A stretch of 64,000 nucleotides of DNA from positions 1 through 64,000 of the forward strand of contig BAABWY010000002.1 of assembly GCA_040367435.1 (NCBI GenBank), in the 5' to 3' direction. Shown here piece after piece: positions 45,948-54,329 of this stretch. Below the pieces are notes generated by a model that saw only the letters and a program-made list of their open reading frames with translations, did not search any database and was not told where the DNA came from. Origin of the DNA: Hyphomicrobiales bacterium 4NK60-0047b (GTDB lineage: Bacteria > Pseudomonadota > Alphaproteobacteria > Rhizobiales > HXMU1428-3). Numbering within the stretch: the first letter of the stretch is position 1; each line of letters opens with the position of its first letter. The translations under genes were made by a program, and so were the position numbers.

Positions 45948-46772
45948 ATGGTTCGGTTTATTCTTAGCGCTGGTGTAACACTAACTATCTTACTAAGCCT
46001 TTTAATCTCAACCACATCTATCGCTTCAGCCAGAGCATGCGGCAATACATCAAAAGGCTTTAATAGTTGGTTGAGCAGCTTTAAAAAAGAAATGAAAGCA
46101 AAAGGCTTTTCAAATCGTGCCGTGAATGCCTCACTCCAAGGAGTAAAATATAACCATAGGGTCATCCGTTTAGACAGAAGCCAAAAATCATTCAAACAAA
46201 GCTTCGATGTTTTTTACAAACGCCGTACAAAAGGCATGGTTCGTATTGGCCGCAAAAAAATGAAACGCTACGCCAAAACGTTTAAACGTGTTGAAAAGAA
46301 ATATGGCGTCCCAGCCCCACTTCTCACTTCAATCTGGGGATTAGAAACGGCCTTTGGCACGTTCATGGGCAAAAAAGACATCATGAGCTCACTAGCAACC
46401 CTTTCATATGATTGCCGTCGATCTGCTTTTTTCACAGCTGAACTCATTGCTGCAATAAAAATTGTCAATGATGGACATTTAACACGAAAACAAATGCGCG
46501 GCGCTTGGGCTGGTGAAATTGGCCAAACTCAGTTCCTTGCAACCCGCTTTGTAGACTATGCCATTGATTTTGACGGCAATAATAAAATTGATCTCTATCG
46601 CTCAGTTCCAGATGTTCTAGCCTCGACAGCAGCATGGTTCAAAGGCAATGGCTGGAAAAGCGAAGAGGGCTGGAAACCTGGATCTCACAATTACGAAGTT
46701 ATTGCTAAATGGAATAAAGCCCGGGTTTATCAAAAAACCATTTCCCGCCTGGCTGATGAATTAGCGAAATAA
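45948..46772 (+). CDS. Lytic murein transglycosylase (MltB-like)
   Basis: 274 residues with a signal peptide (about 1-30, IASARAC). The SLT_2/MltB-like domain has RVEKKYGVPAPLLTSIWGLETAFG with the catalytic glutamate, ATLSYDCRRSAFFTAEL, and WAGEIGQTQFLATRFVDYAIDFDGN. It cleaves the glycan strands of peptidoglycan, forming 1,6-anhydro muropeptides. A second secreted wall enzyme starts 34 bp downstream, so both may form a wall-turnover unit. The cysteine after the signal could be a lipobox remnant. Confidence 0.9.
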   Translation: MVRFILSAGVTLTILLSLLISTTSIASARACGNTSKGFNSWLSSFKKEMKAKGFSNRAVNASLQGVKYNHRVIRLDRSQKSFKQSFDVFYKRRTKGMVRIGRKKMKRYAKTFKRVEKKYGVPAPLLTSIWGLETAFGTFMGKKDIMSSLATLSYDCRRSAFFTAELIAAIKIVNDGHLTRKQMRGAWAGEIGQTQFLATRFVDYAIDFDGNNKIDLYRSVPDVLASTAAWFKGNGWKSEEGWKPGSHNYEVIAKWNKARVYQKTISRLADELAK

Positions 46773-46806
46773 ATTACATTCCAATATATTGATAGGTACC
46801 AAACCC

Positions 46807-47895
46807 GTGAAATCCATAAGCAGAATCATAGTCGCCCTTCTCTTTTCTTTTAGCCTCTTTTCAACCAGCGCCATAGCAGCTGATCGCAATCAAATGATCG
46901 GCCAAATGTTGATGATGGGCTTCCAGGGCGGAAGTGCAAAAGGAGCAAGCGCCAAAAGATTAGCTAACCAGATTAAAAAAGGGCAAGTGGGCTCTGTTGT
47001 TTTTCTAGGATATAATTTCAAAAGCAAATCCTCAGTAAAGCAACTCACCTCCCTGTTCAAGAATGCAGCCGGCAGCAACAAACTATTCATCGCCCTCGAC
47101 ATGGAAGGCGGCTCTGTCCAAAGGTTAGGAAGAAAACTAGGCTACCCTTCAATTCCTTCAGCCAGATCCATCGCAAAAAGACAGTCCCCAGCGCAAGCCA
47201 AATCCACATATAAAAAACTAGCCTCTATTAGTAAAAGCGCAGGTTTTAATATGAATTTAGGCCCTGTGGTCGACTTGCTCATAAATCCAAGAAACCCAGT
47301 AATTGCAAAATGGAACAGAGCCTACAGCGCAGACCCTAAAAAAGTAACTGAGTTTGCAAGGAGCTTTGTAAAAGCCCATAAAGAAGCCGGTATCATTACA
47401 GTTCTAAAACATTTCCCAGGTCACGGCTCAAGCATCGGCGATAGTCACGAAGGCTTCGTAAACATCTCAAGCACTTGGAAAAACAAAGAGTTAGATCCAT
47501 TCAACCAATTGATAAAATCTGGAGATGCTCCTGCAATTATGCCTGGTCATCTCATTCACAAACGTATCGCAAGTGACGGTGTCCCAGTTTCAATTTCAAA
47601 ACCTGCCATTTCCGGCTTGCTAAGAAAAAAATTGAACTATTCCGGTTTGGTGATCTCTGATGATTTACAAATGGGGGCAATTGCCAAAAATTATAGTTAC
47701 AAAAACACAATCATTCGAGCCGTTAACGCAGGTGTTGATATCTTGATGATTTCAAATTCAAGAAAACCAGATGCAAACCTCCCGGCCAAAACAATTGCAC
47801 TCATTTCAAAAGCAATTGATGAAGGAAAAATAGCACCCGGGAAAATTGAAAGCGCCTACAAAAGAATTATGCGCGCCAAAGCCACTATTAAATAA
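46807..47895 (+). CDS. Secreted glycoside hydrolase family 3 (NagZ-like)
   Basis: 362 residues from GTG 46807, where ATAGG lies about ten bases upstream; a TTG at 46789 is the alternative. A signal peptide (KSISRIIVALLFSFSLFSTSAIAAD) is followed by a GH3 barrel: FIALDMEGGSVQRLG, the NagZ loop KHFPGHGSSIGDSHEGF with its His-Asp acid/base pair, and the nucleophile region GLVISDDLQMGAI. NagZ removes N-acetylglucosamine from muropeptides and is normally cytosolic, so an exported form is unusual. Downstream of a transglycosylase on the same strand. Confidence 0.85.
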   Translation: MKSISRIIVALLFSFSLFSTSAIAADRNQMIGQMLMMGFQGGSAKGASAKRLANQIKKGQVGSVVFLGYNFKSKSSVKQLTSLFKNAAGSNKLFIALDMEGGSVQRLGRKLGYPSIPSARSIAKRQSPAQAKSTYKKLASISKSAGFNMNLGPVVDLLINPRNPVIAKWNRAYSADPKKVTEFARSFVKAHKEAGIITVLKHFPGHGSSIGDSHEGFVNISSTWKNKELDPFNQLIKSGDAPAIMPGHLIHKRIASDGVPVSISKPAISGLLRKKLNYSGLVISDDLQMGAIAKNYSYKNTIIRAVNAGVDILMISNSRKPDANLPAKTIALISKAIDEGKIAPGKIESAYKRIMRAKATIK

Positions 47896-47904
47896 CCCAT
47901 AAAA

Positions 47905-47939
47905 ATAAGCCCAATTTATTTTAAATGAATTGGGCTTAT
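47905..47939. terminator. Intrinsic terminator between convergent genes
   Basis: ATAAGCCCAATT (47905-47916) pairs with AATTGGGCTTAT (47928-47939), with A-rich and T-rich flanks. Confidence 0.85.
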
Positions 47940-47959
47940 ATAAAAACAAATTGAAAAAA

Positions 47960-48742
47960 CTAAAAATTAGAAACTACAGCCAATCTTTTTTGCGACAAAA
48001 ATTCCCGCCGCAAATTCTCATTACTTTCCTTAAAGCTCTTTTCAACAAAATCGATATGATCCCAAGCAGCTTGGCCAGCATCATCAGCCCGGCCTTCCAA
48101 AACAGCATGGCCGATCTCTTTATGTTGGCGAACAAGCTCTTCACCGCTGCCAACAACCGCCAACAAAAAGTCAGGATTATAAAACACACCCCTATGTGTT
48201 AGCTCATAAATAGAAGCCATAGTATGGATCATCATAGTATTGTGACTGGCATCAACAATCGCTGCATGAAAACTAATATCAGCTTTTTTAGCAAGCTTGT
48301 CTTCTCCAGCCAAATGTGCGCGTTCATGCTCTTCCAATATATTTTTAATAATTTCTTTATCAGAATTGGTAGCCCGCTTAGCCGCTAAGCGAGCCGCAAA
48401 AGCTTCTTGCTCGCGGCGATATTCAAGATAATCATAAAAAGCACCTGGATTACGAGAAATAAGATTAATCAAAGCTGGGTTCATCGCAGAACCAATAATA
48501 GGCGCTACAAAAGAGCCCTCACCATGTTTTACAACAATGAGCTTTAACTCTTCTAATCGCTGCAAAGCTTCACGAATTTTAGGTCGAGATACATCCATCG
48601 CATCTGCCATTTCACGCTCAGAAGGAAGCTTAGCTCCTTCTTTTAGAACGCCAGTAACAATCAAATTCTCAATCTGATGCGTCACCGAATCAACCACTGT
48701 CTCGTGATCAATAGGTTCAAAAATAGCAGATTTCTTCTTCAT
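47960..48742 (-). CDS. FCD-type GntR regulator (PdhR/LldR-like)
   Basis: 260 residues with a GntR wHTH (GAKLPSEREMADAMDVSRPKIREALQRLEELKLIVVKHGEGSFV) and an FCD domain (KADISFHAAIVDASHNTMMIH, RQHKEIGHAVLEGRADDA). It is a diverged paralogue of the regulator at 43667. It is divergent from the TRAP dctP gene across 300 bp that hold a TGGTA-N9-TACCA site and a second half-site near its own start (48772), so it probably controls the lactate transport operon and itself. Confidence 0.87.
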   Translation of the reverse strand: MKKKSAIFEPIDHETVVDSVTHQIENLIVTGVLKEGAKLPSEREMADAMDVSRPKIREALQRLEELKLIVVKHGEGSFVAPIIGSAMNPALINLISRNPGAFYDYLEYRREQEAFAARLAAKRATNSDKEIIKNILEEHERAHLAGEDKLAKKADISFHAAIVDASHNTMMIHTMASIYELTHRGVFYNPDFLLAVVGSGEELVRQHKEIGHAVLEGRADDAGQAAWDHIDFVEKSFKESNENLRREFLSQKRLAVVSNF

Positions 48743-48948
48743 CTAATGTCAATCTCATAACTGGTAAATTCTAATTATAAATTATATAGCTATTAAACAC
48801 AAAAGTGTCACCAACCATTATATAGCAAAAATACGCATACCAATAAATACTTACGCCAGAACTAATAACCTATTGTTTTTTATGCGCTTTACCTTAATAG
48901 AACCATAAAAGTTCATAAAATTAATAAAAAAACATTGAACTATTGTAC

Positions 48949-48967
48949 TGGTAAACTTAATATACCA
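48949..48967. promoter_or_regulatory. FCD-GntR operator upstream of the TRAP/D-lactate operon
   Basis: TGGTA-N9-TACCA, the same arms and spacing as at 44465-44483. It lies about 77 bp before the dctP start. A related but degenerate copy (ACTGGTAAATT) lies at 48770-48780. Confidence 0.65.
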
Positions 48968-49043
48968 CCACTCACAAGCTTTTAAAACAATGAATCATAA
49001 ATATGGAAAAAGCTTAGTGAAGATTTAATGTCGTGGAGGAATC

Positions 49044-50090
49044 ATGAAAAAATCTATTTTAGCACTCGCAGCCACTGTAGCTGCAGTCTCTTTTGCACCT
49101 GTAGCAACAGCTGCAGACAAACTTCTACTAAAAACACCAATCGCTTTTAAAAGCACACTGCCTGGTCTTGGAACACCAATTCCAAGAGTAGCAAAAGAGC
49201 TGGACCGTATGTCTGGCGGTTCATTAAAGATGAAAGTCTACGAGCCAGGTAAACTGGTTAAAGCTTTTGAAATTCTAGACACAGTTTCATCAGGAAAAAT
49301 CAATTCAGGTTACGCAACTGCCGGTTACTGGTCAGGCAAAATGCCAGCAGCCTCATTATTTTCTGCTGTACCTTTTGGTCCAGAAACTGGTGAATACATG
49401 GCGTGGATGTACTATGGCAATGGCCTGAAATTATATCAAGAAATGTATGATAAAAATGGCTACAACGTAAAAGTTCTACCATGCGCTATCATCGCTCCAG
49501 AAACTTCAGGTTGGTTTGGTAAAGAGATTAACAAACCAGAAGATCTTAAAGGCCTGAAAATGCGCTTCTTTGGTCTTGGTGGTAAAGTGATGCAAAAAAT
49601 GGGTGTTGCAACATCTCTTCTTCCTGGTGGCGATATCTTCCCAGCACTTGAAAAAGGCGCAATCGACGCAACCGAATTTTCAATGCCTGCTATCGACAAG
49701 CTCTTAGGCTTTCACAAACTAGTTAAATACAACTACTTCCCTGGCTGGCACCAACAATCAACCATCTTCGAACTTCTAGTAAACAAAAAAGTTTGGAGTG
49801 GCATGTCAGATCAACATAAAGCAATTCTTGAAAATGCATGTAAAGCTTCAATGGCAGATAGTTACGCTGAAGGCGAAGCTATTCAGCATGATGTTTTGAA
49901 AGAAAATGTTGAAAAGAACGGCGTGAAAATCAAACGTTGGAACCCTGAAATGCTAGCAGCTTTCAAAAAAGCTTGGGGCGAAGTCGTAGCTGAAGAAAAA
50001 GACGAATTTTTCCATAAAGTTTTAGCTGACATGGATAAGTTCCGTGAAGACTATAAGCTTTGGAAAAACAACGCGTTTCTTCCGCGCTAA
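49044..50090 (+). CDS. dctP: TRAP transporter periplasmic substrate-binding protein (DctP, lactate/2-oxoacid type)
   Basis: 348 residues with a signal peptide (about 1-23, PVATAADK). The mature part is a DctP-type binding protein of the TakP/TTHA0766 branch: SGGSLKMKVYEPGKLVKAFEILDTVSSG, AGYWSGKMPAASLFSAVPFG, LKGLKMRFFGLGGKVMQKMG and EKGAIDATEFSMPAIDKLLGF. That branch binds 2-oxoacids and lactate. It is followed by three stem-loops, the fused permease gene and D-lactate dehydrogenase, which supports lactate as substrate. Confidence 0.9.
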   Translation: MKKSILALAATVAAVSFAPVATAADKLLLKTPIAFKSTLPGLGTPIPRVAKELDRMSGGSLKMKVYEPGKLVKAFEILDTVSSGKINSGYATAGYWSGKMPAASLFSAVPFGPETGEYMAWMYYGNGLKLYQEMYDKNGYNVKVLPCAIIAPETSGWFGKEINKPEDLKGLKMRFFGLGGKVMQKMGVATSLLPGGDIFPALEKGAIDATEFSMPAIDKLLGFHKLVKYNYFPGWHQQSTIFELLVNKKVWSGMSDQHKAILENACKASMADSYAEGEAIQHDVLKENVEKNGVKIKRWNPEMLAAFKKAWGEVVAEEKDEFFHKVLADMDKFREDYKLWKNNAFLPR

Positions 50091-50113
50091 AGCACAATTT
50101 GCACAAACAGATG

Positions 50114-50318
50114 CCTCCTCGGTTGCTTATTGAACAACCGAAGGAGGTATCAGGTAATTAATCTAATAAATTACCTGCACTGCTTTTGTTAAAAATGCGC
50201 TGAATTCAAAGAATGGCGCACGCAGAAAAGCTAAAACAAAACTGCATGCACTATTCTTTAACAAACAGGTTCATCATAAATTTAAGATGAGAGAGCGGCA
50301 ATTAAGATTTGCCGCTCT
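50114..50318 (+). other. Three stem-loops in the dctP-dctQM gap
   Basis: Hairpin 1: CCTCCTCGGTTG (50114-50125) with 50135-50147, one bulge. Hairpin 2: CAGGTAATT (50151-50159) with AATTACCTG (50169-50177). Hairpin 3: AGAGCGGCA (50292-50300) with TGCCGCTCT (50310-50318). None has a T run, so they look like 3'-end stabilisers or attenuators, not plain terminators; they could raise binding-protein levels over permease. Confidence 0.65.
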
Positions 50319-50416
50319 GAATGGTATAAGAGTAACATATAAAAATAATAAAATTCAAAAATCAACAATCGGACCAAACTAACAAGTGAGATGGTACTGA
50401 ATTTGGGGAAGTAAAC

Positions 50417-52480
50417 ATGGCAAATGAAATAAATATCGCAGATGATCCAGTTGAAAAATATCAACAACTGGCAGAACATTCAGATAGTGACAAAAGTTCA
50501 TTTGCTCTCATTCTCGACAAATTCGTAAAATCAATTGGTCATGTTGTAATGTGGGCCAACGCGCTCCTCATTGCAGCCATTATAACCCAGGTCACTCTGC
50601 GTTATTTTTTCGATATCAACTTTCCAAAACTAGATGAAATCCAATGGCATTTTTATGCGCTTGTTACAATGATCGGCATTTCCTACGCCATGGTAACAGA
50701 TAGCCATGTGCGCGTTGATATTCTCTATACCCCCTTAAGCAAAAAATCCAAAAGACTTATAGAAGTCATTGGTATTTTAGCACTTTTAACTCCCTTTATT
50801 TACCTAATGATCGATCAGGGCCTCGATTATTTCTATGATAGTTACAGAGTAAATGAGCGATCCGATAGCCCAACTGGTCTTCCTGGTCGTTGGGCATTAA
50901 AAGCCATAATCCCTATCAGTTTTTGTTTACTTGCAATCGGCGCCCTAGCCAGGCTTATACACGACACCCATGCCCTCTTTATAAATGATGCCAGCGAAAG
51001 AATTGGCAAAGACTTAAAAGTCATTTTATTCGCTTTTATCTTTTTTGCAGCTCTAGGCTATGGCCTCACTCATTTAGTTGAAAGCACAGAAGATAAACTA
51101 GTTGTAACTATGTTTATCACTTTTATTGCCCTCCTATTCTCAGGCTTTCCTGTCGCCTGGGTTCTGGCCGGTGTCGGTGTTGGCTTTTGTGGCATCTCAT
51201 ACATGTTTGATAATGACATGATGAAATGGACAGGCCTTGAAAGCACGCTCTCGGGCCTCGATTACTTAACACTCGGCACTGTCGTAAATCGCACCTATTC
51301 GACCATGACAAGTGCGGTGCTTGTTGCCCTTCCAATGTTCATCTTTATGGGGCTTATGCTTGATGAATCAGGTGTGGCTGAACGTTTGATGAAATCAATG
51401 CAAAAGCTCTTCGGCACAGTCCGCGGTGGTCTTGCAATCACAGTCGCTTTAATCGGTATTATTCTAGCCGCCTCAACTGGCATCATTGGTGCCTCTGTTG
51501 TCCTGCTTGGCGTCCTCTCTCTTCCAACCATGATGCAACAAAACTACTCAAAGTCTCTTGCAGCAGGCGTTGTTTCAGCGTCAGGAACATTAGGCATTCT
51601 GATCCCACCCTCAATCATGCTTGTCATCATGGCTGATCAAATGACACTTTCCGTTGGAGATGTCTTCATGGCAGCTGTATTCCCAGGCTTTTTGCTCGGC
51701 CTTTTATATTTGGGGTATTTGTTCACATATGCTCAATTGAATAAAACTGCAGCCCCGGTTCCTGCCGACGCTGTAAGACCTGATTGGACAGCTGTTAAAG
51801 AATTGATGATCGCAATCATACCAACATTATTGCTGATCCTGTCAGTTCTTGGAACAATCTTCGCCGGCATCACCACACCAACAGAAGCCTCAGGCGTTGG
51901 CGCAATCGGCGCTACAATTCTAGCCCTTGCTTATAGAAAACTCACATTCAAAAAATTACACAACGTTCTAAAATCAACGTTTAATACAACAGCCTACATC
52001 TTCGCTATCTTCTTAGGTGCCACAGTATTTTCATTTGTGTTACGCGAACTCGGCGGCGATCAGCTCATTGAAAGCATGATCCACTCAACAGGATTAGGTG
52101 CATATGGCACTGTCCTATTCATCCTATTTATCGTCTTTTTACTGGGTTTTGTTCTTGATTGGATCGAAATCACCCTCATCATCTTGCCCTTAATGCGCCC
52201 CATCATCAGCGCACTAACGCTAGATGTCCCTGGCTTTGGTCTAGAAGATCCTCAAATCATTTGGTTTGTTATCCTGGTGGCCGTCACCCTGCAAACATCT
52301 TTCTTAACCCCGCCTGTTGGATTTGCCCTCTTTTATTTAAAAGGGGTCTGCCCGAAAGAAATAACCCTTTGGCATATTTATAGAGGTGTCATCCCATTCG
52401 TAATCCTGCAGTTAGTCGGCCTCGCTATTGTATTTTTCTTCCCAGAACTGGCGACTTGGCTGCCCTCGGTCGCTTATTAA
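50417..52480 (+). CDS. dctQM: TRAP transporter fused permease (DctQ-DctM)
   Basis: 687 residues with two regions. Residues 30-200 are a DctQ-like small subunit with four helices (ITQVTLRYFFDINFPKLDEIQWHFYALV, SHVRVDILY). Residues 205-687 are DctM with about 12 helices (FSGFPVAWVLAGVG, LVALPMFIFMGLMLDESG, SGTLGILIPPSIMLV, TPTEASGVGAIGA, LTPPVGFALFYLKG). It forms the ion-driven inner-membrane transporter for the DctP protein encoded upstream. DctQ-DctM fusions are a known variant. It lies 45 bp before D-lactate dehydrogenase, so the operon is likely. Confidence 0.93.
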   Translation: MANEINIADDPVEKYQQLAEHSDSDKSSFALILDKFVKSIGHVVMWANALLIAAIITQVTLRYFFDINFPKLDEIQWHFYALVTMIGISYAMVTDSHVRVDILYTPLSKKSKRLIEVIGILALLTPFIYLMIDQGLDYFYDSYRVNERSDSPTGLPGRWALKAIIPISFCLLAIGALARLIHDTHALFINDASERIGKDLKVILFAFIFFAALGYGLTHLVESTEDKLVVTMFITFIALLFSGFPVAWVLAGVGVGFCGISYMFDNDMMKWTGLESTLSGLDYLTLGTVVNRTYSTMTSAVLVALPMFIFMGLMLDESGVAERLMKSMQKLFGTVRGGLAITVALIGIILAASTGIIGASVVLLGVLSLPTMMQQNYSKSLAAGVVSASGTLGILIPPSIMLVIMADQMTLSVGDVFMAAVFPGFLLGLLYLGYLFTYAQLNKTAAPVPADAVRPDWTAVKELMIAIIPTLLLILSVLGTIFAGITTPTEASGVGAIGATILALAYRKLTFKKLHNVLKSTFNTTAYIFAIFLGATVFSFVLRELGGDQLIESMIHSTGLGAYGTVLFILFIVFLLGFVLDWIEITLIILPLMRPIISALTLDVPGFGLEDPQIIWFVILVAVTLQTSFLTPPVGFALFYLKGVCPKEITLWHIYRGVIPFVILQLVGLAIVFFFPELATWLPSVAY

Positions 52481-52524
52481 TCAGCCGATGCGGTCACGAG
52501 GCGTAAATAAATTATAGGTTACTA

Positions 52525-54219
52525 ATGAACAATAGAGAACTCATCAATTCCTTTAAAAAAAATTTAGGAAAAAAGTACGTAATAACTGATGAAAAAAAAA
52601 TGGAACGGTTTTGCAAGGGCTTTCGCTCCGGTGAAGGAAAAGCCCTTGCAGTACTTCACCCCGGAACTCTGTTAGAACAATGGCAAGTCATCAAAGCCTG
52701 TGTTGAAGCTGATAAAATCATCATCATGCAAGCCGCAAACACGGGCCTAACAGAAGGCTCAACGCCAAATGGTGTCTATGACCGTGAAGTTGTGATCATA
52801 AGCACCAATCGGATGGATCAAATCCAGGTGTTAGATAAAGGCAAACAAATTTTGAGCTTTCCGGGCTCAACTCTTTTCAAGCTCGAAAGAATACTAAAGC
52901 CCTTAAACCGCCAACCACATTCAGTCATTGGTTCTTCTTCTATCGGTGCATCAATCATTGGCGGCGTTTGCAACAACTCAGGCGGCTCCCTTATTGAACG
53001 TGGCGTAGCTTACACAGAACTCGCTCTCTTTGCTCAAATCACTGATCAAGGCGAATTGCAATTGGTCAATCATTTAGGAATAGAGCTAGGTGACACCCCT
53101 GAAGAAATACTCACACGCCTTGAAAAAGGAGATTACACTGAAGACGATGTGCTCCAAACAAACAAAAACGCCTCCGATAAAGAATATATTGATCGTATAA
53201 GAAACATCGACGCTGAAACACCCGCAAGATACAATACTGATAAAAGCAAACTCTACGAAGTAAGTGGCTGCGCCGGCAAACTCGTTGTCTTCTCAGTACG
53301 TCTCGATACTTTCCCAAAAAACACCTCAGAGGCTACATTCTACATCGGCACAAATACGCCTGAAGAACTCACTGAACTTAGACGCATAATCTTAAAGTCA
53401 TTTAAAAACTTACCTGTCTCAGCTGAATACGTACACAATGGAATTTTTGATCTTGCCAAAAAATATGGCAAAGACACTCTTATGATGATCAAATATTTAG
53501 GTACAGATTATCTGCCAATGTTTTTTGCTCTCAAAGGAACTGTTGACGCTCACTTAAATAAAATCAAGTTTCTACCAAAAAATTTAATTGACCATTTTAT
53601 GCAACTTATCAGCGGGCTTTGGCCTGAAATGTTGCCAAAATCTATTTTAAAATGGCGAGAAGATTATGAGCATCACTTGATTTTAAAAATGCATGGAGAG
53701 GGAATAGAAGAAGCCAGAGAGTTTTTAAAATCCTTTTTCAATGAAAACACAGGTGATTATTTTGAGTGCACTCCCAAGGAAGCTAAGCTAGCAGCACTAC
53801 ACAGATTTGCAGCAGCAGGCGCACCAGTTCGCTATCAAGCCGTTCATCACAAAGAAATAGAAGATGTAATAGCCCTAGATATTGCTCTAAAGCGAAATGA
53901 TAAGAAATGGTTAGAAGTTCTACCAAAAGAAATTACAGACAAACTGGTACATAAATTTTATTATGGGCATTTCATGTGCCATGTATTCCATCATGATTAC
54001 ATAGTTAAAAAAGGTGAAAACCCAAAAGAACTCAAAGCCAAAATGCTGGAATTACTCAATGAAAAAGGTGCTGAATATCCAGCTGAACATAATGTTGGTC
54101 ATATCTATAAAGCCAAACCCGATTTGGCAAATTTCTACAAATCAATAGACCCAACCAACAGCTTAAACCCGGGGCTTGGTAAAATGTCCAAAGCTAAAAA
54201 TTACGCAGAAACACCGTAA
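52525..54219 (+). CDS. dld: Quinone-dependent D-lactate dehydrogenase
   Basis: 564 residues of the membrane-bound Dld family. The FAD-binding PCMH-type domain occupies residues 30-270 (IIIMQAANTGLTEGSTPNG, SVIGSSSIGASIIGGVCNNSGGSLIERG). The lactate-dehydrogenase membrane domain follows (PVSAEYVHNGIFDLAKKYG, HHLILKMHG, FHHDYIVKKG, PAEHNVGHIYKA, SLNPGLGKMSK). It oxidises D-lactate to pyruvate, feeding electrons to quinone. It follows the TRAP permease by 44 bp, so uptake and oxidation are probably co-expressed. The L-isomer enzyme is encoded at 44551. Confidence 0.95.
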   Translation: MNNRELINSFKKNLGKKYVITDEKKMERFCKGFRSGEGKALAVLHPGTLLEQWQVIKACVEADKIIIMQAANTGLTEGSTPNGVYDREVVIISTNRMDQIQVLDKGKQILSFPGSTLFKLERILKPLNRQPHSVIGSSSIGASIIGGVCNNSGGSLIERGVAYTELALFAQITDQGELQLVNHLGIELGDTPEEILTRLEKGDYTEDDVLQTNKNASDKEYIDRIRNIDAETPARYNTDKSKLYEVSGCAGKLVVFSVRLDTFPKNTSEATFYIGTNTPEELTELRRIILKSFKNLPVSAEYVHNGIFDLAKKYGKDTLMMIKYLGTDYLPMFFALKGTVDAHLNKIKFLPKNLIDHFMQLISGLWPEMLPKSILKWREDYEHHLILKMHGEGIEEAREFLKSFFNENTGDYFECTPKEAKLAALHRFAAAGAPVRYQAVHHKEIEDVIALDIALKRNDKKWLEVLPKEITDKLVHKFYYGHFMCHVFHHDYIVKKGENPKELKAKMLELLNEKGAEYPAEHNVGHIYKAKPDLANFYKSIDPTNSLNPGLGKMSKAKNYAETP

Positions 54220-54329
54220 TCCATACCAAACATCCCTGATGAACTCGCAGTTAGACCGCATTGATAGATAGGTGCTCACTCGAGTAAGACTTAAGCAAAA
54301 AGAAGACGACCAAAATGAAGGGTGTCACA

